This document shows, piece by piece, positions 47,898-59,105 of a stretch of DNA of 64,000 nt; the stretch's first letter is position 1; the number at the start of each line of letters is the position of its first letter. The translations under genes and the position numbers were made by a program. The notes under the pieces were generated by a model that saw only the letters and a list, made by a program, of their open reading frames with translations, ran no database searches and was not told the origin of the DNA. Origin of the DNA: Siderastrea radians (lineage: Eukaryota > Cnidaria > Anthozoa > Scleractinia > Rhizangiidae); NCBI GenBank assembly GCA_964017195.1, contig OZ024894.1, forward strand, positions 34,469,614-34,533,613. The letters run 5' to 3'.

Positions 47898-48206
47898 CTT
47901 TTACAATTATTCTTGTCCGCTTGTAATCAGTCAAGCCACCAACAGTCGCAACACATTTGTAAAATCCACCATCTTCCTTTTGAGCATTTGTAATCTTAAG
48001 GATAGCTCTGACTCGATTGGTGGACTGGTCTTTAACAATAGTCACCATACTGTCTGGAACAGGCACCTCTCCTGAGTTGGTTTGCTTCTTCCATTGTAGC
48101 TTAGTTGTTGTAACACCCTCAGATACACATTTCACTTTCGCCTCTTGTCCCTTCAGCACACTGATTGGTTTACCCGGCCTCAACACGAAAAAATCAGGCA
48201 AAGAGG
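47898..48206 (-). CDS. Ig-domain exon A5
   Basis: This 309-nt phase 1-1 exon has its acceptor CAG ending at 48207 and donor GTAATT from 47897 (a weaker donor than its relatives). Core: Cys in KVKCVSEGVT, Trp in KLQWKKQT, Cys in DGGFYKCVATVGG. The frame is intact. Its expected partner B exon, one intron upstream, is missing: the conserved intron runs to about 48668, and retroelement sequence begins where the B exon should follow. Confidence 0.82.
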
Positions 48207-48668
48207 CTGTGAATTAAAAGGAAGATACATGTAAACTCACAAACCTTCGAACCTTCCAGTTGTTTCTTGTAATCAAAACAATTCTGTCTAAGTGCTTTAT
48301 AGTCTGAACTAGAATATCATCCAAAGAAATGTTTAATATGTCCATTCCTTTTTTTTGCTAGAGATTCACCTCGCTGCTATTGCTTTTTAAAGTAGTTTTC
48401 AAACCATCCTCGACCACTGTACGAATATACCTACATGTTCGACTCGTATCCAGACACGACGTTTCTGTGTCTGACCCCCACATTACAATCTTTAAAGGAC
48501 AGTATCCGATCCTGGCTGCTAGAAAGAGTTATCTTGTACATGTTGAGTTGCATTACAATACTTAACTCTTTCTTCTTTTATCTTGAAAGAGGAGAGGATA
48601 TCTCTTGTTCTTTGAAATAGATAACCAATAGCTGGATAAGATGACTCAGAAAATTTGATTTTATTCTT
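48207..48668. other. Truncated intron up to retroelement junction
   Basis: 48370-48668 aligns to the intron just 3' of B4 (46490-46800) and stops a short distance before the place of the B exon donor. Confidence 0.75.
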
Positions 48669-48998
48669 AACGCCAGTAATGAGGAAAAGACGACCCGTGA
48701 ATAGCAAAAAGTAACGGTTTATTGACAACAATAACTTGAATACAATAATATGGTCGCAAAGAGCACGAGGTACAACAACAAAAACATAATACGCATGCAC
48801 AGCTAACAACTCCCGCTGGCGCAACCTCTTCTTCTTCTTCTCTTGACGAGAGAAGAGTAACTAATGTGTTAGAAGTGTAATAAACGAAGGTGTTAGAAGT
48901 CTAATAAACGGATACGTGTCTTAGAAATATCAACATTTCCATCCATGTGAAGTAGGAGATAGTCTCACAGGTCACGAAGCTCAGGTAGTGTGAGTTAA

Positions 48999-49794
48999 CT
49001 ATCCTAGAATGTAGTCTTGTAGGTACTTTGGGGGCCTGCAGGTGAGCTGAGGTCTAGACTCTGAGGCGGATGTCAGCGGTGAGGAGGTAGATATGGGGGC
49101 TGGAGGATGGGTGGGGCTTGTTTCATCGGGGGTAATGGCCTGTGGATATTCGGCTTGGCACGGAGAGAGATCTGACGCATCCGGACTGTGTGGCCGAAGA
49201 AGCTCAGGTGGAGCGAAGAGGCTGACAAGGGGGAGGCAGTGCAAAGGTTGTGCCACAGTCGTCTTCATCGTAGGGAGGAGAGATAGACAGGTTCTTCGCA
49301 GGTGGGACAGTAAACCGTAACACTCAGCTAGCTTGACTTTGTATGATGTAGCGCAGAGTTGGGAACCAGTGAATTTCTTGATGAAAGTCAACTCGCCATC
49401 AATGCGGACAATGATGTGTCGTGAGCTCGGGACTTATCCCTGTCAGACTTCACGTATAAGAGGTCGCCAACTTGTAGAGGGGTCGGGGGATTTACTGAGT
49501 TGTGGCCCCCTTTGGCTTTTTCACTGTATGGATGGCTGGTTTGGTGAATGGTGTGTTTCGCTATGATGTGTTGCATGTCAGACACGGTATCTGCTCGTTG
49601 GTAAACTGGTTGCGTTGTGTCCAAAGCTCACGGGCGGAGAGACCTTGGCTGCGGAGTCGGGAGTTTAAACGGGCTGTGGCAACGGCGAGGCCTAGTTCGG
49701 TAACAGGGCCTCCACCAAGCTCTTGGCGTAGGAGTTCCGTTTCAAGCTCTAGTACTGCCTTTTCGGCTACAGGATTTTTGTTGACGTTTTTCAC
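48999..49794 (-). pseudogene. Gypsy-like integrase 3' part and tail
   Basis: Three frames cover the end of the polyprotein. 49561-49794 has NVNKNPVAEKAVLELETELL, the region of the catalytic Glu of the integrase core. 49388-49624 has LQVGDLLYVKSDRDKSRA, a post-core barrel-like motif. 48999-49391 has a Pro/Ser-rich tail ending in RPPKYLQDYILG. The frame changes show it is not translatable as one protein. Confidence 0.65.
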
Positions 49795-49844
49795 GCGGCC
49801 GACCTCAATGGAAACGCCAAGGTGTCGCAGTGCATTGGTGATCG

Positions 49845-50672
49845 TTAGCGAGACGAATCCAGGAACAGGGTCAACACGTATGACTGCGTTGGGGCCGTAA
49901 AAGGGGGTAGTCCTACCACCAGTCGGGCAAGGGCGTCACAAAGAATGTCGCTCTTTTCATCAGGTACTGTGCACGACGCAGTGTAGGAGGCTGTACATTC
50001 TCTCAGAAGCAGGATGAGTTGGCGGCAGCGCTTGATGACGTCGGCTGCAAATGACACGCCTACGACGTCAGGTGGATCATCTGACGATTGGTTCGTGAGA
50101 GTGCGTGGTAACTTTTGGAGTGAGGCGTAGGTGTGGCAGGAGTCGGACACGCGAGTTATGGCAGTACTCATATCCAGGGCAAAGAAGTGGCGCTGCACCA
50201 CCATTTGGAGCTGTTGCTTAGAAGGGTGGTCTAACTTGATGTGGAGGGCGGTAAGTAATCCGTCAAGAACAGAGCGTGGTACCACGATCAACTCAAAGGA
50301 GGGTGACAGTGGTTGTTGACGTTGTACGACTAGCAGACCATCTTTAGAAATAGACGTGACGTTCAGATAGCGCTTAACGTCCTTAATGTTGGTTAGTTTC
50401 TTCGAAGGACGGGTGCCTTGTTTCAGGTGGGCACAGACGTGGTGCAAATCGGGGCACTCACTTTGGACGCTGAACCACGCGGGCCTGCTGGTGGATGGCA
50501 GACGCGTGCCATTGTCTAAGATATCCTGGACAGACACACTGCGTACGACAGAATTCTCAGTTTCGTGAATGAAGGAGCAGATCTGACAATGGGGTGCGTT
50601 GCAGTCAGGAGCGTTTCGGCTTGCAAAGTCGGAAGGTAGAGTGGCACTACCAGCAAGGTGTTGGAGACTCAC
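49845..50672 (-). pseudogene. Gypsy-like integrase, N-terminal and core start
   Basis: The segment contains the His-His-Cys zinc part (LHIKLDHPSKQQ then SDSCHTYASLQKL); the expected second Cys is Tyr. It runs on to the core region around GVSFAADVIKRCRQ, which carries the first catalytic-type Asp. It ends in a frame change at 49845. The enzyme would join element cDNA to host DNA; this copy cannot. Confidence 0.65.
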
Positions 50673-50735
50673 TTAATATCTGCTGACAGTGGTCAGCAAC
50701 AAGGTAACGCGGGGGCTAGCGGAAAACTCTCCTCG

Positions 50736-51167
50736 TCAGAGCTTGTTGATGGCCTGGACACAAGGTTGGCTGTCTGTCACGACGCACGCGCGGTGTTTTG
50801 ACTGGATGATGAACGGACCTAAGTGCTTGACAGCAGCAGCGATACTCAGGGCTTCGACTTCACAGGGTAACCACGTTACTTGGTGCTTGCGTAGTTTTGC
50901 ACTGTAAAAGCCCGCTAGGTGTAGACGGTCGTTGCGAGCAACATATAAGGTAGCTCCAAGGCCGCGTTTAGTTACTGAACCATCAGTCGCGATCCAAAGT
51001 TGGTCGGATGGACGCGGGAGGACAATGGACTTGTGTGACTTAAGGGCTTCTTGTGCGTTGACAAACTGTTGGCGAAGGTTGTCATCCCGTTGCACTAGGT
51101 CGTGGGATTGTAGGTTGGCTAGTGAAGACTCAAGCGGGTCTATGGGTTGGGAGCAAAGAGGGAGCAC
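50736..51167 (-). pseudogene. Gypsy-like RNase H segment
   Basis: The acidic residues of RNase H are visible in order: Asp in WIATDGSVTKRGLGATLY, Glu in LPCEVEALSIAAAV and Asp in CVVTDSQPCVQA. It degrades the RNA of the RNA-DNA hybrid in intact elements. It follows the reverse transcriptase after a frame break near 51150-51300. Confidence 0.7.
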
Positions 51168-51290
51168 ACGGCTAAGGACCTTGCAGGCGCCGATGAATGA
51201 ACAGAGACCTTTGACGGACTCAGGGGGAGGGCAGCTGGTGAGTGCAGCGACGCAATGGGGACTAGCTGAGGGTACACCTTCCGACCAGAT

Positions 51291-52129
51291 TCAACCCAAG
51301 ATTGTGGCTGATTTGGGGCAGACAACGGTCTTAGCGGCAGACAGTCGTAGATTGCAGCGGCTAACAGCCTTCAGTATGAGGGACCAGTTGGAAATGAGCT
51401 CTTCGGGTGTGTCGCCTCCACAATAAAGATCAACAGCAAGCTTTGCTGCGCATCCCTCCTGGATGAAGTCACCCAGGACGCGACACATCAATTCTTCTAA
51501 CGCTGTCTCTGAGCCAGGCATTCCCATGGCTGATCTTGTGTACACTCTGATGCCGCGAAACGGGGTGGCAATGCCACAGTACTTCATGGAATCTTTGGAG
51601 AGAGGTATCTGGTAAAAGGCACGAGTGAGATCCGACTTTATTACGTACTTCCCTGGGGCAATGGTACGAAGGGTTGAGTCGACGTCTGGCATCAACGAGG
51701 GTTGAGGTTTGCTGTATCGACCGACATCGGCAAGGGCGGTAACAAGACCAAATCCGCCTGAAGGCTTCTTGACAAGGGAGATGGATTGAGGTATTCTACA
51801 ATGATTCCAACATCCTCGGGACGACAAAAGACTTGGCATTGCTCCAACTCGTCAAATTTCTCCTGTAACTCTACCAGCTTGTCGCGGGGAGTACTGGGGA
51901 ACACGGCCCTTTCGTTGTGGGTGTTGTACGGGACCCATGTTGACAGTGGCTTCAACAGGGCCAGCAGCGCCGTTGTATTCAACAATAGTGGGATTAAAGA
52001 CGTCATCATGGGCCTGGAGCACTTAACGAAACTGGCTGCGTAGACTGTCAGGTAGGATGTTGTCGGGTCAACGGTGACTGCGTTGAAAAGAAACCGGACT
52101 GGTGCACTGGGCTCCCACTGTGGCAGCAA
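51291..52129 (-). pseudogene. Gypsy-like reverse transcriptase, frameshifted
   Basis: The fingers/palm start lies in 51692-52129 ([19 protein letters not shown]). After a slip near 51790 the palm continues in 51291-51839 with [20 protein letters not shown], then [13 protein letters not shown]. The catalytic box region reads [16 protein letters not shown], with one Asp where a pair is normal, so activity would be lost apart from the frameshift. Confidence 0.7.
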
Positions 52130-52784
52130 GGAGGAGGTGGGTGGGCCACTGCTGGGGCAGGTGTGGAGTCCACGGCCGTGGTGAGATGTACTTGGTAGAG
52201 GTGTTCATGGCAACGGATGGTTCGTGGTCCGTTAATGTTGTTGAGTATACGAACCTTGTTAGCCACAGCTTCGGTAATATGAGAAGCTGAGGCCAGAGCC
52301 GTGAGACCTTGGTACATTGGTTGGACGGTGTATCAGTACGGGCCTCTATAGCTAGGGTGCAGTCAGGGCCTAAGTCAGGAGGTACGTCCATTTCGAGGAA
52401 GTCACCTGCAAAAACGACGGTGGCAGGCGCGGAGGAGCGTAATACATAGGACTGGGTGCAACGAACTGCGTGAGCATGGGAGATGACGCTTGGCTGCGAA
52501 TTGTAAAGGATAACTTCGGAGCCTTGAATCAGAAGTTCTCTTTTGGCAGGGCGAACTGAGATGTCATTGGCAATCATAAATGGTGTTCCAGCTAATACGT
52601 CAACGTCCAAATCTTCAACTACGAGAGCATCAAGTGTGAGACGCTCATCAGCTCGTGAGAGGGCGAGGCGAGTCTCACCAACAACAGCAAGTGGCGTGAC
52701 CCCGTCCGCTTGTAAGGCCTGTTGAGATGTTTTCACAATAGGATCGTCGATGCTACGGGCAACGGAAGCTTTAATCATGCTCCC
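52068..52784 (-). pseudogene. Gypsy-like protease region, 5' truncated
   Basis: The sequence after the aspartic-protease active site is present (MIKASVARSIDDPIV, then VVEDLDVDVLAGTPFM), but the Asp-Thr/Ser-Gly triad itself is missing. The break at about 52784 falls just before it, at the junction with the BEL/Pao fragment. Confidence 0.6.
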
Positions 52785-53990
52785 TTTGCACACATCCCCT
52801 TAACAGCATGTATGAGTTCTACAGCTTCCTCTTCCGTCGGAACTGATTTCAGTGCATCGTCGACGTAGAAGTTCTTCTTTAGTTTCTCTGCAGCTCTCAC
52901 ACCAAACTCTCCTTCACCGTCTTCAGCTGTGCGTTTCAAAGCAAAGTTGGAAAATCCTGGCGATGAACCAGCTCCGAAGAGATGGGCCGTCATACAGTAC
53001 TCTTGAGGTTCTTGCGTTAGGTCTCCATTTGGCCACCATAAGAAGCGGAGGTAATCCTGATCTTCCTTCGTTACCTTGACTTGGAAAAACATCTTCTCTA
53101 TGTCCGCCATGAAGGCCACTCTCTCCTCTCTGAATCTTGTGAGCACTCCAGTTAGCTTGCTTGTGAGGTCGAGCCCTTGTAATAGGTGATCATTCAGCGA
53201 TTCACCTTGGTAACGAGCTGAACAATCAAATACTACGCGGATGCTGCTTGGTTTTCTAGGGTGATAAGCCCCATGATGAGGTAGGTACCAGACCTTTCCT
53301 TTGTGAGGAGCTAGTTCTTCAGCATTCACCTTTCGGGCATATCCCTTCTCTATGATTTCACGCAAATGAAGCTGATGTAGTCAGTACGATACTCGTGTCA
53401 CTTTGGAGTCTCTTCTTTAGGCCGTGCAGGCGTTGCACTGCCTGAGGACGGTTATTGGGAAGTTGGACATTCTTTTCTCTAATCGGCAGAGGCATTTCAT
53501 AGTGCATGTCATCTCTATGACAGATTCCATCTTCTAATATCTCCGGAAATGACGATCTTCTCTAGACAGTGCGACTCCATTCTCCCTTTCGGCAAAGTCC
53601 AACTCCAACGTTCGTGAAACCACTTGAGGTGTTAACTGTTCTTTGATCCTTCTGTTAGCAACGATGTAACCATTCACTTCATCATCCGTGTTGCTCTTGA
53701 GAATCTGAATTTGGTTACAGTGTACTTGTTTACTGCTCTTGTGGCTTGCGGGACCGTTAACATGCCATCCTAATACTGATCGTAGCACGTAAGGCTCATT
53801 CTCGTTTCCGCAGATCTGTCCTCCCCCCTTCCCTCTGTCAATGTTGTTTTGAAGACCACAGGATTTGTATGGGCAAGCATCATGACCAAAACAACATTGT
53901 ACGGCGGTGGGGAGGGGGGCAATTTGTACATGTGTCGCGCTGTCCAATTATGGCGTTGATATTCGAAAACAGGCGAACATCTCAAGAGTT
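52785..53990 (-). mobile_element. BEL/Pao retrotransposon fragment (protease tail to RT)
   Basis: 52775-53365 holds BEL/Pao reverse transcriptase: RVVFDCSARYQGESLNDHLL, AFMADIEKMFFQVKV and an intact catalytic NFYVDDAL. 53380-53530 has GICHRDDMHYEMPLP, and 53534-53947 has ENEPYVLRSVLGWHVNGP, the protease-RT linker of this superfamily. The element stops after the RT thumb start, at the joint with gypsy-like sequence. Frames change at about 53366 and 53530. Confidence 0.78.
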
Positions 53991-53996
53991 TTGTCC

Positions 53997-54850
53997 GAGG
54001 TTGTAGCTTCTGTGAAATAATTTAACGTGTGCCATAACCCCAAATGGTCTCAATCCTCGTTCAATAGACAAAAGAAACATTGAACTAAACTATACCTTGA
54101 AACTGGCTTGGTTTATCCATGCTGCTTTCTTTGGGAAGACTTCGAACACAGCGAATTTTAACAAATAGGTCTTAATGAAGTTCAACTTTGCCGCATCCCG
54201 TAATACAGCAAAATTTCCGTGTTAAGCTACACAATCTCTCTTTTCTTCGACATTGCTTGATGCGTGATGATGGCTGCAAACTAAAATGTTCAATTGATCT
54301 CAAAAAAGGTAGAAGAAAAAGAAAAAATTTGACGATACTGGTGTTATCGTTGTGAGCTCTCTGTGCACACGTGACAAAACGTGACATCTAATATGCTACA
54401 CCTGTGACATTATATATCCAAATCTGGTTAAACAATTTAGTCACGGTATTTGGTAAAAGCAATGCAAACAAATGTACAAAGAAAATTTGCACACGAAGGA
54501 ACAGAAGTTTGGAAACGCGAAAATCGCCCATTTCGGTCTTTTTCTTCCTCTTTTTGGAACGCAAAAGAATGTTAACGCTGGAAATTAACAATGATGAAGT
54601 AGAGCGAGCCCATTTGGTTAAAGAAGCAAATTTCCCGTGTTTTTGTGTACGGCAAAATTAAACTTCACTAAGCCCCATTTCTTGAAACTTTGCTGAGTTG
54701 GAAGTGGTCCCAAACAAAGTAGCATGGATAACCCCAGCCAGGTTCAAGGTATGGTTTATTTCAATGTTTGTGCTGTCTATTGCATGAGGATTAAGACCAT
54801 TTAGAACTATGACACCTGTTAAATTATTTCGCAGAAGTTTAAGGTTCCAA
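53997..54850. repeat. Head-to-head inverted repeat between two BEL/Pao fragments
   Basis: The arms about 53997-54300 and 54540-54850 are inverted and roughly 75-80% alike by eye. They share agcatggata, ttcaaggtat, gtctattg and ttaaattatttc. Each arm lies 5' of a BEL/Pao fragment pointing away from the centre (minus on the left, plus on the right). They are probably the LTR or leader regions of two related elements. Confidence 0.7.
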
Positions 54851-55349
54851 ATCAGTTTCTACGTGACTATCAAAACCTGTCTTTTCGTTTGGAATTTCTT
54901 GTGTTCAGTAGATTTCGCTACTGCTGTTTCACAACTGTCTAGTTAATGGAGAAGACTTGTTCTGTCGATAGAAAGTGCCTATCTTTTTCTCTGCCCTTTA
55001 GTTTACCAGCGCAATGCAAGTTTATAGTACTGATTTTCAAGATTAATTTTCTGTGATTTTGACCTCCCGAACCAGAGAATCGATTTCCTCGTTTTCTTCG
55101 AAAATAAAGCACTGCAGGTGGAAACGAACCACATCAGGTTTCTAGCTTTACCAATACCTAATTATATGCAAAATACGAAAGAAATCGATTTTTCAACTAC
55201 TGCTGCGAAATTGAGATTTTGCTCGATTGTTACTGAACGCTGCTCTTAAGATTTGGCAGAAGGCTTAAGGAAATGCAGACTTAACGGAAACAGAGAAACA
55301 CCCAGCGTGCAAGCCACCATGTTACCTCGATCATCATACAAGCTTGTCA

Positions 55350-56150
55350 TGAAATGGTTCGCCGCAATTATGTTAAAGAGACATTGACAGAGCTACGTTC
55401 AAGTTTATGGGTCGTTCGAGGGAGACAAGTTGTTTGAAGAATTCTGCATGGATGTAATCTCTGTGGCCATTACGAAGAGTAACCCTACAGGTCACCGGAT
55501 CCACCTGCACTACACCCGTGTCCAGAATCCCAAAGGTTCAACCATTCACCTTTACAGGCGTGAAATTTGCAAGTTCACTTTATTTAAAGGAACATGGGGA
55601 CACGCGCAAGAATTGCATGTGAGTCTACACTTGTGCAATTTCAAGGGCTGTTCACCTAGACACCGTGCCAGACCAAGGTGAAGAAACTGGCATCCCTGAA
55701 AGATCATTTCTGGAGGCGGTGGAGGAAAGAATACCTTTTAGAGAACGGAATTTACAGAAGAAACCCCACATGTGGTGCGTTGGTTGGAGTGGGGGACATT
55801 GTGATTATACACGAAGATGGCTTGCAAAGAGGACTCTGGAAGCTTGGACGAGTAGACAAACTCATCTCAGGAAAGGACGGAATTGTGCGTGGTGCAGTGG
55901 TCAGGTCTACCACTAAGCAAAGGAGATCAACGATGCTGAGACGGCCATTGCAGAAACTGTATCCTGTAGAATGTGACACTCGTCAGGAAGAGGTTCCAGT
56001 GGCAGAGGCAACGTCACAGGCGAGCAAATGCATGCAGAGTAGACAGTAATACGAGACTGTTGATCCAAAGCTAGGCTTTCTAAGAGCATTGGACACTCGT
56101 TTTTGTCTAAGAACATTGAACACTTGCTGTAAAGAGATTTAATAAACCTG
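55350..56150 (+). mobile_element. BEL/Pao 3' fragment, internally deleted
   Basis: On the plus strand, 55360-55660 carries the integrase zinc region in shifting frames (KETLTELRSSLWVVRGRQVV and then FTFTGVKFA). It jumps without the integrase core to 55665-56049, which reads FWRRWRKEYLLENG, GDIVIIHEDG, LWKLGRVDKLISGKDGIVRG and RPLQKLYPVE. That last part is the C-terminal domain typical of BEL/Pao polyproteins (DUF5641-like). Stops and frame changes make it inactive. An aataaa signal lies near 56141. Confidence 0.78.
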
Positions 56151-57428
56151 TGCTCTTATGAGTAGTGTTTCCTGTTGTTGTTGTTGTTTTTTTTTCTATT
56201 AAGACTAGTTTAGTTGACCACTTTCGTTACCACTGGTCAACGGGGAAAGTGTCAGATATTTTCCCTAGTAGGCTATTTGGTCCGACAGGGACCCTCAGCG
56301 TGGAATTTTGACGCCATGTGCTTAGGATCGAGAACCTCACAGTTGTTTTGCTATGTGTTGTTGTTGCGTTAGTTTTCGCTCGTTCAAGGTACTTTGAAGA
56401 TTATACCTGTAGTTTTCGGAAGGTGGAACAAATAAACTCAGGATAATGTTCTCACATTGACTAAACGAAAGGAGATTGTGTGTACGTTGTCATCTGGTAC
56501 GGGTTTAAGGCTGTATTTACAGCTTTCAGTTTGAGATTTATGCGGTTTAGTTCGCGCTAATATATATGTTGCTCGGAATTCTCGGCCAGCCAGGACCTTC
56601 TCCGTATTTAAATGAAATATTCCATGCCTTCTTTTGCCAGAAGAGTCCTGACTCGTTCCAGTCACTGAGCTTTCAAGAATCGATCGTTGTTGTAGTGTTT
56701 TTAGTTTCTTTAGTTCTTGTCAGCTTAGTTTTGTAGTTCCCACAGTTCTGTAGTTCCCTCTGTGGTTATGACATACATCTGCCAATGTGACTTATTATTC
56801 TAAACTTTTCAAATGATGTTTGTTCTCTGATGATCATCAGAAAAGATTCTTGAAATCCTTGTCATTTAGCTGCGAAAATGTTTTGTGTTTTCTCTCGCCT
56901 AGCAATCTAAAACGATCCAACTCGTGAGCTTTTCCACGCACGAAGAGCTATTTAAATTTGATTTTCATAATTCAATTAGTAGAATGCTTACATAGGTGTA
57001 ATGTTAGCATGATTTCTGACACGAAAGTGTAATTGTTTGTCAACCTCGAGTTTTTTTACAAGCCTCGAGTGTTTTTTTTAACACAAACAACTTATATACA
57101 CACACAAAACCTAGCCCGACGTCTGGTTTTCTACAACAATGTAAATATCTTTTCTACATTCGTTCTATTATTACGAAAAAATATAACGACTTCCTAGACT
57201 CATGATAGAATATTTCTTTTCAAATGCTGGATTACGTACTTAGCAGTCACGTGAATAATCACCCGGCAAACAAAGCACTGCACATTGTATAACCTATATC
57301 TATTTGCTTTTATTAATAGTTCAATTTCGATGGCTAATTTCAAGTTTGCGGTCCAGTTAACTAAAAAATTTGTCATTTTTACATTCTTCTAGTTGAGAAA
57401 CATTTGAAAGAAATCATTTCATTCTTAC
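56151..57428. other. Spacer left of C2
   Basis: No gene or E-type exon is recognised, although an E exon would be expected here by comparison with the left gene (C1 then E1). Short TG/GTT and CACA runs only. Confidence 0.55.
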
Positions 57429-57749
57429 CAAATCGAACAAATCGTATGACCTGAGAGGCGTTTCCAAGAGAATTGAGTGCTTGACACCGGTAGAATGCAT
57501 CTACTTGGTCTCTCTCAATGTTAACGATGCTCTTTTTTGTCGGCGTTGCCGAGGGCGGAATCAACAACCGCCAAGGGACAGATTGCCACTGGCTATCATC
57601 AGGGGAACAGTCAGAAACTCGACAGTTTGAGGTTTGGTATTGCCACTTGAATGTTGGCAGCGGGTTTGCCTTGTCCACAATGCAGGACACTTGGGATTTC
57701 TTGTCTTCCTCAGCCAGTTGTTGATCTTTCCTAAGTAGTCTGGGAGGAG
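57429..57749 (-). CDS. Ig-domain exon C2
   Basis: This 321-nt phase 1-1 exon has its acceptor CAG ending at 57750 and donor GTAAGA from 57428. Core: Cys in SQVSCIVDKANP, Trp in TFKWQYQ, the extra Cys pair in SNCRVSDCSPDD, and Cys in AFYRCQALNSLG. It is closely similar to C1. Most differences are single residues, for example in the E strand. The frame is intact. Confidence 0.84.
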
Positions 57750-58751
57750 CTGCACATTGTAAGAAGGATGGTTTGAAAACGTTAGTTAGGCTAATTAGAA
57801 AGAAAAATGACACGTGAGTAACACTACCATGTAGACACCTGCCTATCTACTTTAGTTTAAAATAAAGAAACCTTTGTTAGTCTGTGTCATTACAAAACAG
57901 ACTGGAAAACCCAAGTAACTCATTAGTACTTTCATCCTCAATATTGACTCGTGGTTAGTATGTGATTTTACCTTACAACAATTATCAATGTTTCACAGTA
58001 GTCAAATACAAAAAGCTATGTCACTTCCTGCATTTCAGAACCTTAGAGTTTGAATCAGTCCCAAACCTCAGCCAGCACAAAGTTAAGTTCATAAGAGAAC
58101 GATGCATAGACTGTAACACGCCCCGGCAAACCGAATTTCGTGCTGGCAAAACTTGAACATAGCAGTTAATTCATTTTGAACACATGTTCAATGAAGAAAG
58201 CTTGTAAGTTTTTAATTTCAGAAATGGTGTTAAGTTTTGTGGCTACAGAAAAACTTTCAATATCAATTTTGTGAATATATTAATAAATTATCATCATCAT
58301 CATTATCATTATTATTTTGTCTGTATTTTTCTTTGTATGTGAGCATGTATGGCAGGAACTGTGCTGTGAAAAATCACTGCACATTCAAACATACAGAACG
58401 AAGGAAAAATCACTAAAATAGACTTGTCTAGATGCTTTAACACATTCTCCCACTATGTACCATTAGAATAATTTTATGACGGCTAGTAAGGAGGAGATAC
58501 AAGTTTGTACTGCGGCTTTAAAACAGTTTTCTAGGGGACTAGAAGCATATTAATCTTCCCTCTGGATTGAATGTTCGTTCTTCAGAGGGTTGTAATCCTG
58601 TAGCATTTTGTTATAATTCCCTAACAAACATACATTTACTTGGGTAGAAAGAGAGACAGACAGACAAACATTCAGAGCAGAGGTGGTTTGCTAGACTGAC
58701 GTTCTACTCAAGCATCTAACACTTTGCAAAACCAAACTAAACTTAACTTAC
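57750..58751. other. D2-C2 intron
   Basis: No gene. A short ATC/ATT run lies at 58281-58315. Unlike the C1-D1 intron, it lacks the tetranucleotide microsatellite. Confidence 0.6.
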
Positions 58752-59105
58752 CCTGTATATTAAAATCAAGAATTAATTCAGCTGGAGGCTGAACACCATT
58801 CGACGCAACACACTTGAACTTTGCTTGGTCTCTTGGATATAATGCGCTTCGTAGTTTAAGAACTCCAGTCGTGTAAGAAGTATGCGCTGCAGAATCATCG
58901 CCTTCTATGTAAACCTCGTAATCAATGTTCTCACAGCTCTTTGGATCTTTAGTACAGTTTGTAATATTCAGCTGCTTGTCATTTCTGTACCAAGCTACAC
59001 TTGGTTTAGGAGCACCTTTTGCTATGCATCTTACAATCTTTTCTGATCCCTCTGCTTTATTTATTCTTCTAACGGTGGGTTCAACTATTGTTGGCCCTGT
59101 AGGAG
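58752..59105 (-). CDS. Ig-domain exon D2
   Basis: This 354-nt phase 1-1 exon has its acceptor CAG ending at 59106 and donor GTAAGT from 58751. Linker APTGPTIVEPTV, first Cys in EKIVRCIAKGAP, Trp in SVAWYRND, extra pair in NCTKDPKSCEN, second Cys in AKFKCVASNG. Compared with D1 the core is nearly unchanged, but the linker differs and is one codon longer. The frame is intact. Confidence 0.84.

Larger units (their letters stand above)
38183..48206 (-). other. Central Ig cassette array A5-B4-A4-B3-A3
   Basis: Five B- or A-type exons of one subfamily (G-V-T-T-T-x-L-Q-W-K-K A-domains, N-C-S-T-N B-domains) alternate here with no D, C or E exon and no recognised signal exon. The 45.8-47.2 and 47.2-48.66 kb stretches are clear tandem copies including introns. 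This may be a bank of alternative distal domains for a neighbouring gene, or remains of tandem genes. Confidence 0.55.
48670..52784 (-). mobile_element. Ty3/gypsy-like LTR retrotransposon, 5'-truncated and degraded
   Basis: On the minus strand the order is protease-like, reverse transcriptase, RNase H, integrase and C-terminal tail. Frameshifts separate the segments. No gag is present, and the left side (48670-48990, with TTTATTG as inverse polyadenylation-type signal) may be the 3' LTR. The 5' end is cut at about 52784, where BEL/Pao sequence starts. The order RT-RH-IN and the motifs fit Ty3/gypsy rather than BEL. Confidence 0.75.

Noticed and set aside
46151..48217. Plus-strand ORFs repeated at 46151-46351 and 48017-48217
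   Set aside because: They are antisense shadows of Ig exons A4 and A5, conserved only because the exons are.
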